From assembly GCA_913056175.1 (NCBI GenBank), contig CAJXLM010000007.1:1-64000 (forward strand): DNA of 64,000 bases, written 5' to 3'. The stretch comes from an uncultured Opitutia bacterium. Its GTDB lineage: Bacteria; Verrucomicrobiota; Verrucomicrobiia; Opitutales; Puniceicoccaceae. Below are positions 32,088 to 40,122 of the stretch, one piece after another. The position numbers and the translations under genes were made by a program. The first letter of the stretch is position 1; each line of letters starts with the position of its first letter. The notes beneath the pieces are model-generated. The model was not told where the DNA came from and made no database searches. It saw only the letters and a program-made list of their open reading frames with translations.

Positions 32088-32510
32088 CCTTTGGTCCCTT
32101 TGGTCCGGCGGTCTTACCGCTCCGACTCCGGTTCTTCTTTGGGTTCCGACCAGCTAAGGGCTACGACTGTGGGATTGAAAGCTCAGCTCCCGCTTCAGGA
32201 GTGGCCGTGGATGGATCCGTAGGGGAAGGGATGCGATTTGGACGGGTGGAAGTGGCTGGACGGGAGAGGTGGTAAGGTCATCCACTGGATGTCCGCGTTG
32301 GATGTCCGCGAGAGTGGGGGATGACGCGGGACTGCCGGTCAGGGGGAGGCAGGAGAGCGGGAGTTGATGGCCCGGGATGAGGGAAATCGCAGGCATGGGG
32401 TTGCGGTTTCGGCCAGAGGCTGCGATGTTACGACAGTTCTTTGGACAGTCGTACGCAGAAGGGTGTGCAAACCTTGCAACCCTTCCTCGTATGCTGCAGT
32501 CCCATTGTTC
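32088..32510. other. Gene-free region upstream of ssrA
   Basis: Holds the ssrA promoter, which I cannot place exactly; a TTGCAA at 32474-32479 is a possible -35 element. Two near-core variants TGGATGTCCGCG follow one another near 32286 and 32301. Otherwise nothing recognised. Confidence 0.4.
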
Positions 32511-32892
<382 letters not shown>

Positions 32893-32953
32893 AGCATGGG
32901 CACCAGTCCTTAGTTTGCTTCTTTCCGCCCGCCCGCGGAACTGGCCGATGTGC

Positions 32954-32981
32954 ATCAATCGTCCTTGATTTTCTCTTTTTT
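32954..32981 (+). terminator. Weak terminator after ssrA
   Basis: ATCAA (32954-32958) and TTGAT (32965-32969) form a 5-bp stem, followed by a T-rich tract to 32981 (TTTCTCTTTTTT). The stem is short, so the call is tentative. It is about 60 bases past the tmRNA 3' end. Confidence 0.4.
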
Positions 32982-33219
32982 GGCGTCCGCGTGTGCGGCA
33001 AGAGACCCATCCACCTCTTCCCGTGGAGCGACGAGGTGGAAGCGAAGGCTCGTCCGTGCCCGATATCCTTCCGCTGGCTGGAGGATGGGGAGCTCACTAC
33101 GGGAGGAATTCCCGAACCGGGGGACCTCCCGTGCACAGGTCCCACCCGCCCTCGTTTCGGGCCGGAGATGTCGGTCGTGATTTTGGATCCCTCTCAGCTT
33201 GGGATGGCTCTTGGCGGTC
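32982..33219. other. Gene-free stretch downstream of ssrA and of the RAYT gene
   Basis: With 32892-32953 this makes a 328-base gap. Open frames here give no family resemblance. No core octamer and no copy of the tmRNA 3' end, which would mark an integration site, is visible. Confidence 0.5.
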
Positions 33220-34275
33220 TCAGGCAGCCCACCGTGCTTCGCGATACAAACGCCGACTCCCTTCCTTCCCGCGGAACCAGCGCTGCCCTCTTTCCCTCGC
33301 TTCCTCGGTAAGGCGGTCGCATTGTCCTACCATGCCGTGGAAGAGCCTCCCGTAGGCTGCCACATTTTCAGCCCACCGCTGGGGATCGAGAGACAGCCGC
33401 TCGAGTGTCCGTTCCAAAGCCGCGGGCACAGGATCGGTCCGGTGGCCGGGAAGTGCCCGCAGCGTCCACTGAATCAGGTCGAGGTAGTGGTCGAGGTCGA
33501 TGCCGACTCCGATTTCCTCCGTCCGGTCCAGGGGAGCGAGCCACGCCGCCTCGGACAACTTCTGGGTCTCACGGTCTGTTTCCCGGCGCGGGGTGCGGGT
33601 GGGGCCATCTGTGGATCCACGAGCCTGTATTCTTTCGGCGGCTTGGCGGGCATTGAGTCGGTCGTAGGCGCTGGTGAAGAAACTGTCCTCCAAGCCACTC
33701 GCAAGCGCCGCGCGCACCGGGTTCAGGTCGACATACACCATACACGCGAGGACCGCACCTTCGTCGACCAAGGCCTGGCATCGGAAGCGACCCTCCCAAA
33801 AACGGCCAGTGCACTCGTCTTCGCGGTTGGCGCGGCGGGCGATCCACTCGTTGAGACAACGCATGAACCAGCTGAGGTCCGCCAGCCGGGACCGTACCTC
33901 TGCAAGTCGCACGGGATCACGAACGAGACTCTCCACCCGCAGATTCCACGCATCCTCTCCCACCCGGTGGTTCCCGGGAAAGACCCGGCACCAGCGCTCC
34001 GCCACTTCGCGTGCGCTCCACTGCGCGGCGCGGTCCGGACGATTGCGGAGGACGAGATGCGAGTGATTGCTCATGACCGCGTAGGCAAACACTTCCACTG
34101 CAAACTGGCTGCTGAGTTCGCGGATGCGTTCCCTTACCCATGCACGGCGGTGCTCATAGCTTTGGCCCGTGGAGGCATCATACCCGCAGAGAAAGGCCCG
34201 CCGCACGCAGCGGGAGATGCAGTGGTACACACCGATCGTACCGGGCCGGACAATTCTGGATCGTGGTGCTGCCAT
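33220..34275 (-). CDS. REP-associated tyrosine transposase (RAYT, IS200-like Y1 family)
   Basis: 351 residues. The start RPGTIGVYHCISRCVRRAFLCG (read as RPGTIGVYHC then ISRCVRRAFLCG) is the first beta strand of Y1 transposases. MSNHSHLVLR (about 67-76) is the HUH metal motif in its H-S-H form, typical of RAYTs in Planctomycetes and Verrucomicrobia. WEGRFRCQALVDE and MVYVDLNPVRAAL (about 185-197) contain the catalytic tyrosine. The C-terminal 130 residues are charged and family-specific. RAYTs are single-copy domesticated transposases that act on REP or REPIN hairpins; this one lies between repeat islands 2 and 3. It is intact, so the protein is probably active. Confidence 0.88.
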   Translation of the reverse strand: MAAPRSRIVRPGTIGVYHCISRCVRRAFLCGYDASTGQSYEHRRAWVRERIRELSSQFAVEVFAYAVMSNHSHLVLRNRPDRAAQWSAREVAERWCRVFPGNHRVGEDAWNLRVESLVRDPVRLAEVRSRLADLSWFMRCLNEWIARRANREDECTGRFWEGRFRCQALVDEGAVLACMVYVDLNPVRAALASGLEDSFFTSAYDRLNARQAAERIQARGSTDGPTRTPRRETDRETQKLSEAAWLAPLDRTEEIGVGIDLDHYLDLIQWTLRALPGHRTDPVPAALERTLERLSLDPQRWAENVAAYGRLFHGMVGQCDRLTEEARERGQRWFRGKEGSRRLYREARWAA

Positions 34276-34278
34276 AGG

Positions 34279-34312
34279 GGGGAATTTTTGTTCCCCTTTA
34301 CCGAAAGGTCAA
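34279..34312 (-). promoter_or_regulatory. Putative RAYT promoter and start-proximal hairpin
   Basis: On the minus strand TTGACC (34312-34307), a 17-base spacer and AAAAAT (34289-34284) resemble a sigma-70 promoter. GGGGAA (34301-34296 side, plus-strand copy TTCCCC 34291-34296) and its partner at 34279-34284 form a 6-bp inverted repeat just before the ATG, overlapping the -10 box, so it could be an operator or a leader hairpin. Confidence 0.4.
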
Positions 34313-34833
34313 CAGTTTTTTCTTTTTCGCAAAGCGCCCGCGGCTGAGAACCCGGAATTGAGAGGTCCGCTCATTTTTTGTCTCCGCAGCGTGCCGACCG
34401 CACCAGCCTTTGCAGTCGAGACGGCCAGCGTTGTCATGGTCGGTAAGGCTCACGAACTGGCCCGGGTTCTTGAGCGGAGCGGCCCCTCGTGCCGGTTGCG
34501 GGAAATCCCGGAGGAGTCTCCCGACTCGCAGGCCCCCAACCTCTGTGCCGCCAGCACTTTGAGTGGGGAAACACCGCAGCACGGCGTTCGGCCATCCCAC
34601 CTGCCGTTTACGAGGCGAAAGGATCCGGGCGGTGGGGCGAGGGAAAAGGCGAGTCTTGGTTCCGGAGCGTCCGGTCCCGGAGACGATCGGGACCCCGCAA
34701 TGGTGGATCTCCGCCAGAGAGGACCGAGGCCCTATGCGGTTCCACCGAATTCCTGCGCCGAGGGGGGTGGCTTGTGCGATGGTCCTGAGCGGGCGTAATC
34801 CCCTCTCCGTCGCTCCTTTGAAAAGTGGGTGTC
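34313..34833. other. Gene-free stretch between RAYT and the dipeptidase pseudogene
   Basis: No gene recognised; open frames have low-complexity, Arg-rich translations. One core octamer TGGGTGTC sits at 34826-34833, exactly beside the stop codon of the dipeptidase gene. Confidence 0.5.
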
Positions 34834-35631
34834 TTATTCTGGGACGGACGGGATGGGGAAGTTGAAATAGGTGTCGGGGAACGGCTCGTCGGCGAGAGTG
34901 TAGTGCCACCATTCCTCCGGGTAGGGTTCGAAGCCGTGGCGTTCCATCGCCGAGCGCAGTATTTCCCGGTTCGCGCGCGCCTGCTCCGAGATTGCGTCAC
35001 TGCCGTGATGCGACGTTTCGCTGAAGCAGTCGAAACCAGCTCCCATATCAATCGAGTTGTCGGGCCACCGCTCCCCATGAGGCGCCGTGCAGGGCCGCAG
35101 TGGGTCGCCCGGCATCCACGGAGCGGTTGGGGTGGCCGGCCGCTCGACAAGGGTGAGGTCCACCGTGCTCCCCCGCGAGTGTCCGGAGCGTTCGGCGATG
35201 TATCTTTCCGGGAAAAGCCGGTCTTTTGGCACGTCCGGATAGAACTCAGCGCGCATGGCGTCGTCGTCCGGGTCGGCCGCCCAGCGCACGAATGCGTCGA
35301 CCGCGCGCTGGGGGCGGTAGCCGTCGTAAACCTTGAGGGTGTAGCCCATGGGGCGAACGTCCGCCTGCACCTTCGCGAGGGCTTCGGCTGCTTCCCGCGT
35401 CAATACGACCTCCGGCGCCTCGTAACCGGGAACAGGTCAACCGATGAAGTTGTGCGCGCCGGCGTAACGAACCTCCGTGAGGATGGTGGGGTCTAGGGTC
35501 TGCAAATGCACGAATCCGGGCGGCAGCGCCTCGGTTGGGTGGTCGGTGGTCTCGGCTGCCAGGCTCGAAGGTGGCGTCGCCACGCAGAGGGCGACGAGGC
35601 TCACGGGAACGGAGAGGGCGAGGGTTTTCAC
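34834..35631 (-). pseudogene. D-alanyl-D-alanine dipeptidase (VanX/DdpX-type, M15D), interrupted by a stop codon
   Basis: From GTG 35631-35629 a signal peptide (KTLALSVPVSLVALCVA) precedes GFVHLQTLDPTILTEVRYAGAHNFIG, which is the start of the VanX fold (shown here as GFVHLQTLDPT and EVRYAGAHNFIG). Then TGA at 35439-35437 replaces the Arg or Lys codon of the family motif G-[RK]-P-V-x-G-Y. Translation would continue in the same frame with PVPGYEAPEVVLTREAA, so one base change explains the break. The downstream 189 codons keep all zinc ligands: SGHSRGSTVDLTL and EWWHY. The enzyme would hydrolyse periplasmic D-Ala-D-Ala. A shorter protein starting after the stop would lack the signal peptide and first strand. 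Confidence 0.85.
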
Positions 35632-36202
35632 CGCCTGGGATGGGATGGCTTGCCTCTCCCGGTTCCGTACCCATGCCGTGGAGGGATCGGAGGGATCGGC
35701 CGGGGGCGAAGGGTGATCGCAAAAGAAAATCCGTCGCGCGCACCGGGAAATCCGGGAGCACATACCCCCGAGGGTAAGATCGACGATTCCCCAAGGTGGC
35801 TGACTCATGCCGATGATTCCGAACATCCCGGCGAGCACAGGGCAACCGTCCGTTTGTTGTTCGCCGCCCGTAGTCCCGGCCGACCCCAACTTTTGGGTGT
35901 CCGTCAAATTCGTCACGGCCGACCCCAACTTTTGGGTGTCCGTCAAATTTGCCGGGTCGCTGCAGAATCTCTGGGTGTCTGCGCAATTCCAGGGAGGCCC
36001 TCGTGCAACCGTGACCACTACGAGCGGTTCCCAGAGAAGTTGGTCTATGGGTGTCTATGTTTGCAGTGGGTGTCTACGGTTAGTCCGCATGGTTAGTCCG
36101 CTGGGTGTCTATGTTTTCATTCACGTTTACGGTGGGTGTCTGCGTTACGGCGGAAATGCCCGCCGGGTTTGACGGTAGATTAGCCCCCATGGTTGGTGGA
36201 GT
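35632..36202. repeat. Repeat island 3 in the divergent gap upstream of the BCCT gene
   Basis: Seven TGGGTGTC cores, all plus orientation, at 35894, 35933, 35972, 36048, 36067, 36102 and 36133. The first two lie in a 39-base tandem repeat (35877-35915 and 35916 onward) reading CGGCCGACCCCAACTTTTGG at its start. The third core follows after another 39 bases but with different flanks. The last four are spaced 19, 35 and 31 bases apart. The promoter of the BCCT gene must lie at or within this array. 35632-35870 shows nothing recognised. Confidence 0.85.
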
Positions 36203-37813
36203 ATGGACCCTCCCCCTTCCGAACCCGCCGGCGACGGTGAAGCGGTGGCTGATTTGCGCCGTGGAAAAACGTGCAACCGCCTAACGCCCCCCCTTTTCCA
36301 GCGTGCGGTGGCGATTCCGGCAGCTCTGGTGGCCCTTTTCTTCATTCTGGCCACCCTCTTTTTCACGGGGCCGGTGGAGGGCTTCCTTCGGGGAATCCAG
36401 GGTGGGATCTCCAGCTCTTTCGGCTGGTTCTACCTTATTTGCATCAACGTGGCGCTGCTCACGGCGGTGATCCTCCTTTTCAGCCCTGCCCGTCGTTGGA
36501 GGCTGGGAGGGGACGAGGCGGAGCCGGAGTTCTCCACCTTTTCCTGGCTGTCCATGCTGTTCTCCGCGGGGATGGGGATCGGCCTTCTCTACTTCTCCGT
36601 GGCCGAGCCGATGATGCACTACCTGAACCCGGCCTTCACCGAGCCCGGTACAGCTGCCTCCTTCCACCGAGCGATGGAGGCGACCTACTTCCTGTGGGGT
36701 ATCCACGTCTGGGCGATCTACGCGGTCATTGCTCTCGCCCTCGCCTATTTTGCCTTCAATCGGGGCCTTCCCCTCAGCGTCCGTTCCGGCCTCTACCCGT
36801 TTTTAGGGGAGCGCGTGCACGGGGGTTGGGGTCACCTCGTCGATGTGATCGCGATCGTGGCCACCCTTTTCGGGCTGGCCACCACCCTTGGATTCGGCGC
36901 CCAGCAGGTCGGGGCGGGTCTTGAGCATATCTTCGGGCTGCCCTCGACCCTCGGGGTGCAGATCGCAGCCATCGTGGTGATCACGGCCCTCGCCACCCTT
37001 TCCGTCGTACTCGGCCTGCACCGGGGAATCCGCAACCTGAGTGTCCTCACGATGCGGCTCAGTGCGTTCCTTCTCGTCGTGGTCTTTCTGGTCGGACCGA
37101 CCGTGCTGATCCTGGACACCTTCGTGCAGTCGGCAGGCGGCTACTTGCAGCATTTCCTGCAGTGGGCCACCCATCGTGGGGCGAGTTCCGAGCAGGGAGC
37201 CTTCTTCAGCGGTTGGAGCGTCTTTTACTGGGGCTGGTGGATGTCGTGGGGTCCGTTTGTGGGCTTGTTCATTGCCCGTATCTCCCGCGGCCGCACCATT
37301 GGCGAATTCCTGCTCGGCGTCATTCTCGCTCCGACCGTGGTCACGATTTTCTGGATGGCCACCTTCGGGACGAGTACCTACGAGCTCGAGGCAACAGCTC
37401 CCGGTTTTGCACAAGCCGTCGGTGATTCCGTACCCACGGCTCTTTTTCGCATGCTCGCGGAGTATCCACTGGCGTGGTTGACCTCCGGGCTCGGGCTGCT
37501 GCTGGTGATCGCCTTCTTCGTGACTTCCTCGGACAGCGGATCGCTGGTGGTCGACTCGATGGCTTCCGGCGGGCGGCTACGCACGGGGGTCAGCTCGCGG
37601 GTCTTCTGGGCCTCGCTGGAGGGGGCCATCGCTGCTACCTTGCTTCTGGGGGGAGGTCTCAGCGCGATGCAGGCGGTCTCCCTCTCAGCGGGCCTCCCCT
37701 TTGCCGCGGTCGTCCTTTTTCTCTGTGCCGGCTTGCTCCGCACCTTTGTCTTCCATCGCCCGGCCACCCCGCCGCCGCCGTTGCCTCAGCGCAGCCGCGT
37801 CAACCGCTCGTAA
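36203..37813 (+). CDS. BCCT-family transporter (betaine/choline/carnitine type)
   Basis: 536 residues with twelve hydrophobic helices. SAGMGIGLLYFSVAEPMMHY (about 132-151) is the glycine-rich helix 3 motif, and GWWMSWGPFVGLFIARISRG (about 349-368) is the family signature containing the aromatic substrate box. These carriers take up trimethylammonium compounds such as glycine betaine, often against osmotic stress; the exact substrate is not readable. The N-terminus is short, without a long osmosensory extension. It overlaps the convergent nucleoside hydrolase by 28 bases. Codon use is less GC3-extreme than in the housekeeping block before 29 kb. Confidence 0.92.
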   Translation: MDPPPSEPAGDGEAVADLRRGKTCNRLTPPLFQRAVAIPAALVALFFILATLFFTGPVEGFLRGIQGGISSSFGWFYLICINVALLTAVILLFSPARRWRLGGDEAEPEFSTFSWLSMLFSAGMGIGLLYFSVAEPMMHYLNPAFTEPGTAASFHRAMEATYFLWGIHVWAIYAVIALALAYFAFNRGLPLSVRSGLYPFLGERVHGGWGHLVDVIAIVATLFGLATTLGFGAQQVGAGLEHIFGLPSTLGVQIAAIVVITALATLSVVLGLHRGIRNLSVLTMRLSAFLLVVVFLVGPTVLILDTFVQSAGGYLQHFLQWATHRGASSEQGAFFSGWSVFYWGWWMSWGPFVGLFIARISRGRTIGEFLLGVILAPTVVTIFWMATFGTSTYELEATAPGFAQAVGDSVPTALFRMLAEYPLAWLTSGLGLLLVIAFFVTSSDSGSLVVDSMASGGRLRTGVSSRVFWASLEGAIAATLLLGGGLSAMQAVSLSAGLPFAAVVLFLCAGLLRTFVFHRPATPPPPLPQRSRVNRS

Positions 37814-38736
37814 AGCAGGCGAAAGAAGCCCTCCCGGTCGACCTCGGTGAGGAACAGGGCGTTGTCCCGTTCTCCGCTCATCCGCCACCAGTCCGCGACC
37901 GTCATCCCCCTTGTGAATTCGCCCTCGGTTTCCACGCGCACCGGGACAGAACGTCCGGAGAAAAGCTGCGGCTGGAGCAGGTAGGCAATGGTGCAGGGGT
38001 CGTGCATGGGACCACCGTCCCATCCGTATTTCGCCCGGTCGTACCGCTCGTAGAATTCCACCCACCCGCGCAGGGTCGGGCCGAGCGGTGCCGGGAGCGT
38101 TGCCAAGGCTTCCTTCCAGAAGGGTGGAGTCAGGGCCCGGTGGGTGACATCGAGAGGTGCCATCACCAGCGGAATCCCCGATTCGCAGACGATCCGGGCC
38201 GCCTCCGGGTCCACCCAGATATTGAACTCGGCGACGGGGCTGCTGTTGCCCGCTTCAAAGAACGCGCCTCCCATCATCACCACACGCTGGAGGCGAGGGC
38301 CGATATCCGGAGCCCGCTGCAGGGCGGTCGCTACGTTGGTGAGCGGCCCGAGCGTGACGAGAGTGATCGAGCCTGCGGGCTCCGCTCGCAGCGTAGCGAT
38401 GAGGAAGTCGACGGCGTGGCCCTCTTGGAGGCAGAGGGTCGGCCCGGGAAGCGTGGCCCCGTCGAGGCCGCTCGACCCGTGCACCTCCTCCGCGGTGGCC
38501 AGTTCCTGAGCGAGGGGGCGGTCGCAGCCTGCGAAAACCGGGATCTCCCGCTTCCCCGCCAGTTCACAAATCTGCAAGGCGTTGCGACTGGTCTTTTCCA
38601 CCGGGACGTTTCCGGCGACACAGGTGATCCCGAGCACGTCCAGCTCCTCCGGGCTGGCCAGCGCCAAGAGCAGGGCGAAGGCGTCGTCCTGGCCGGGGTC
38701 GGTGTCGATGAGCAACCGTTGGGGTGGGGCCACCAT
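37786..38736 (-). CDS. Inosine/uridine-preferring nucleoside hydrolase
   Basis: 316 residues. The calcium-binding DTDPGQDDAFALLLAL near the N-terminus is the family signature; VTLGPLTNVATAL (about 122-134), VMMGGAFFEAGN and EFNIWVDPEAA (about 168-178) contribute the ribose site, and MHDPCTIAYLL (about 238-248) supplies the last aspartate. It splits purine or pyrimidine ribonucleosides into base and ribose. It overlaps the BCCT gene tail to tail; no nucleoside transporter is adjacent. Confidence 0.92.
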   Translation of the reverse strand: MVAPPQRLLIDTDPGQDDAFALLLALASPEELDVLGITCVAGNVPVEKTSRNALQICELAGKREIPVFAGCDRPLAQELATAEEVHGSSGLDGATLPGPTLCLQEGHAVDFLIATLRAEPAGSITLVTLGPLTNVATALQRAPDIGPRLQRVVMMGGAFFEAGNSSPVAEFNIWVDPEAARIVCESGIPLVMAPLDVTHRALTPPFWKEALATLPAPLGPTLRGWVEFYERYDRAKYGWDGGPMHDPCTIAYLLQPQLFSGRSVPVRVETEGEFTRGMTVADWWRMSGERDNALFLTEVDREGFFRLLYERLTRLR

Positions 38737-40122
38737 GGCTGGAGATCCTTTCGTTTTGATCCGCGGGCCGGCGAACCTAAAGCGACAAGGGCTAGGGTGA
38801 GGCTGCGGGGATGGTTTCCTCTGGGCCTCCCGGGATCTCGCCCGCCTTTGCGCGATCCCTGGAGTGGGAGGGCAGAATTCATCCCGTCACGGTCCCTCCG
38901 AAGAGCGAGGGGTCACGGAAGTGTTGCGCAGAGACCGGAAGCCTGGGCGCTTTCTCGGGGAAACCCTGCGGCGACTCGCTCATCCCATGTGTAGGGACGC
39001 ATCCGAAATCTCGAGCAATTTTGAAGACACCCATTGGACCGTGCAGAAGATTTTGCGAGATTTTGCAGACACCCATTGGATTGAGGACCGCTGGCAGACA
39101 CCCACTCCACCACTCCACGGTGAGGATCTTTGGCGGACACCCATGCAACTGAGAAGGTTGCCGACGGCAGACCCGGCCACGGGACCATGCCTGCTGTGGG
39201 GTGGGCTCGGTTTTTCGGCGGACAGCGGATCGGGGGGGTCAGCGGCCTAGAATGGAAAGGATCTCGGCTCCCGGAACCTCCGGCAGGAGGCTCGCGCGAG
39301 AAAGAGCTCATGGAGATCCATAAGGAAACGGCAGGGAACCTTGGGTCCGTAGGACCTTGGGTTCCGAAGGCTGCTTCGATGGGTGTCTGCTATTGGAGCC
39401 GAAGTGGCGAGCCCGTGCTTTTGGTGGTCGGTGAGAGACACGACGGATCCTGGCGAGGGCATGCCGGGACCGGATGCTGGTGGCACCCGATCGATCGGTC
39501 GGGAAGATCCACGGCTTTGGTCCTTTCCATTAATGGGTGTCTGCGATCTGGGTCGCAGCGGATCCTGGAGATTTTGCAGACACCCATTGGATCGAGGGCT
39601 ATTGGCCGACACCCATTCCACCGTCGAGATCTTTGGCGGACACCCATGCAACCGAGAAGGTTGCCGACGGCGGACCCGGCGACGGGACCATGCAAGGTAT
39701 GGGGCGGGCTCGGGTTTTCGGCGGGCGGCGGATCGGGGGGTCAGCGGTCTAGAATGGAAAGGATCTCGGCTCCCGGAATCTCCGGCAGGAGGCTCGCGCC
39801 AGAAAGAGCTCATGGAGATCCATAAGGAACCGACAGGGAACCTTGGGTCCGCAGGACGATGGATTCCGACGGCTCTTTCTATGGGTGTCTGCCATTGGAG
39901 CCGAAGTGACGAACCCGTGCCTGCGGTGGTCGGTGAGAGGCACGACGGATCCTGGCGAGGGCATGCCCGGACCGGATGCTGGTGGCACCCGATCGATCGG
40001 TCGGGAACATCCACGGCTTTAGTCCTTTCCATCTATGGGTGTCTGTGATCGGGGTCGTAGCGGATCCCGCGCGGCTGAATTCAAGCTTCGGGCCCTGGAT
40101 GCTCTCTGGTAAGGATAGGGGC
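38737..40122. repeat. Repeat island 4: two near-tandem units of about 490 bp
   Basis: Unit 1 is 39057-39548 and unit 2 is 39568-40050. Each starts GAGATTTTGCAGACACCCATT, continues with two more GACACCCA cores within about 75 bases, then about 240 bases of unique unit sequence, and ends with two TGGGTGTC cores. Core positions: 39026, 39068, 39097, 39136 (reverse), 39380, 39534 (forward), 39579, 39608, 39639 (reverse), 39882, 40036 (forward). So each unit is flanked by core clusters pointing inwards. The copies differ by scattered substitutions while the cores are kept. 38737-39020 and 40051-40122 carry the divergent promoters of the nucleoside hydrolase and the pyrophosphatase; no boxes are clear. 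Confidence 0.9.

Noticed and set aside
31098-32275. Protein frames containing repeated MGVCD, ADTH or QTPI peptides
   Set aside because: These peptides are translations of the core repeat in different frames and recur in every island; they do not form a protein family.
33220-34275. Complete insertion sequence around the Y1 transposase
   Set aside because: No subterminal hairpins, accessory TnpB or target-site repeats are visible, and the C-terminal extension fits a RAYT rather than IS200/IS605.
35437-35439. Selenocysteine insertion at the TGA of the dipeptidase gene
   Set aside because: The position is occupied by Arg or Lys in the family and is not catalytic, and no selenocysteine machinery is seen; a nonsense mutation or read error is simpler.
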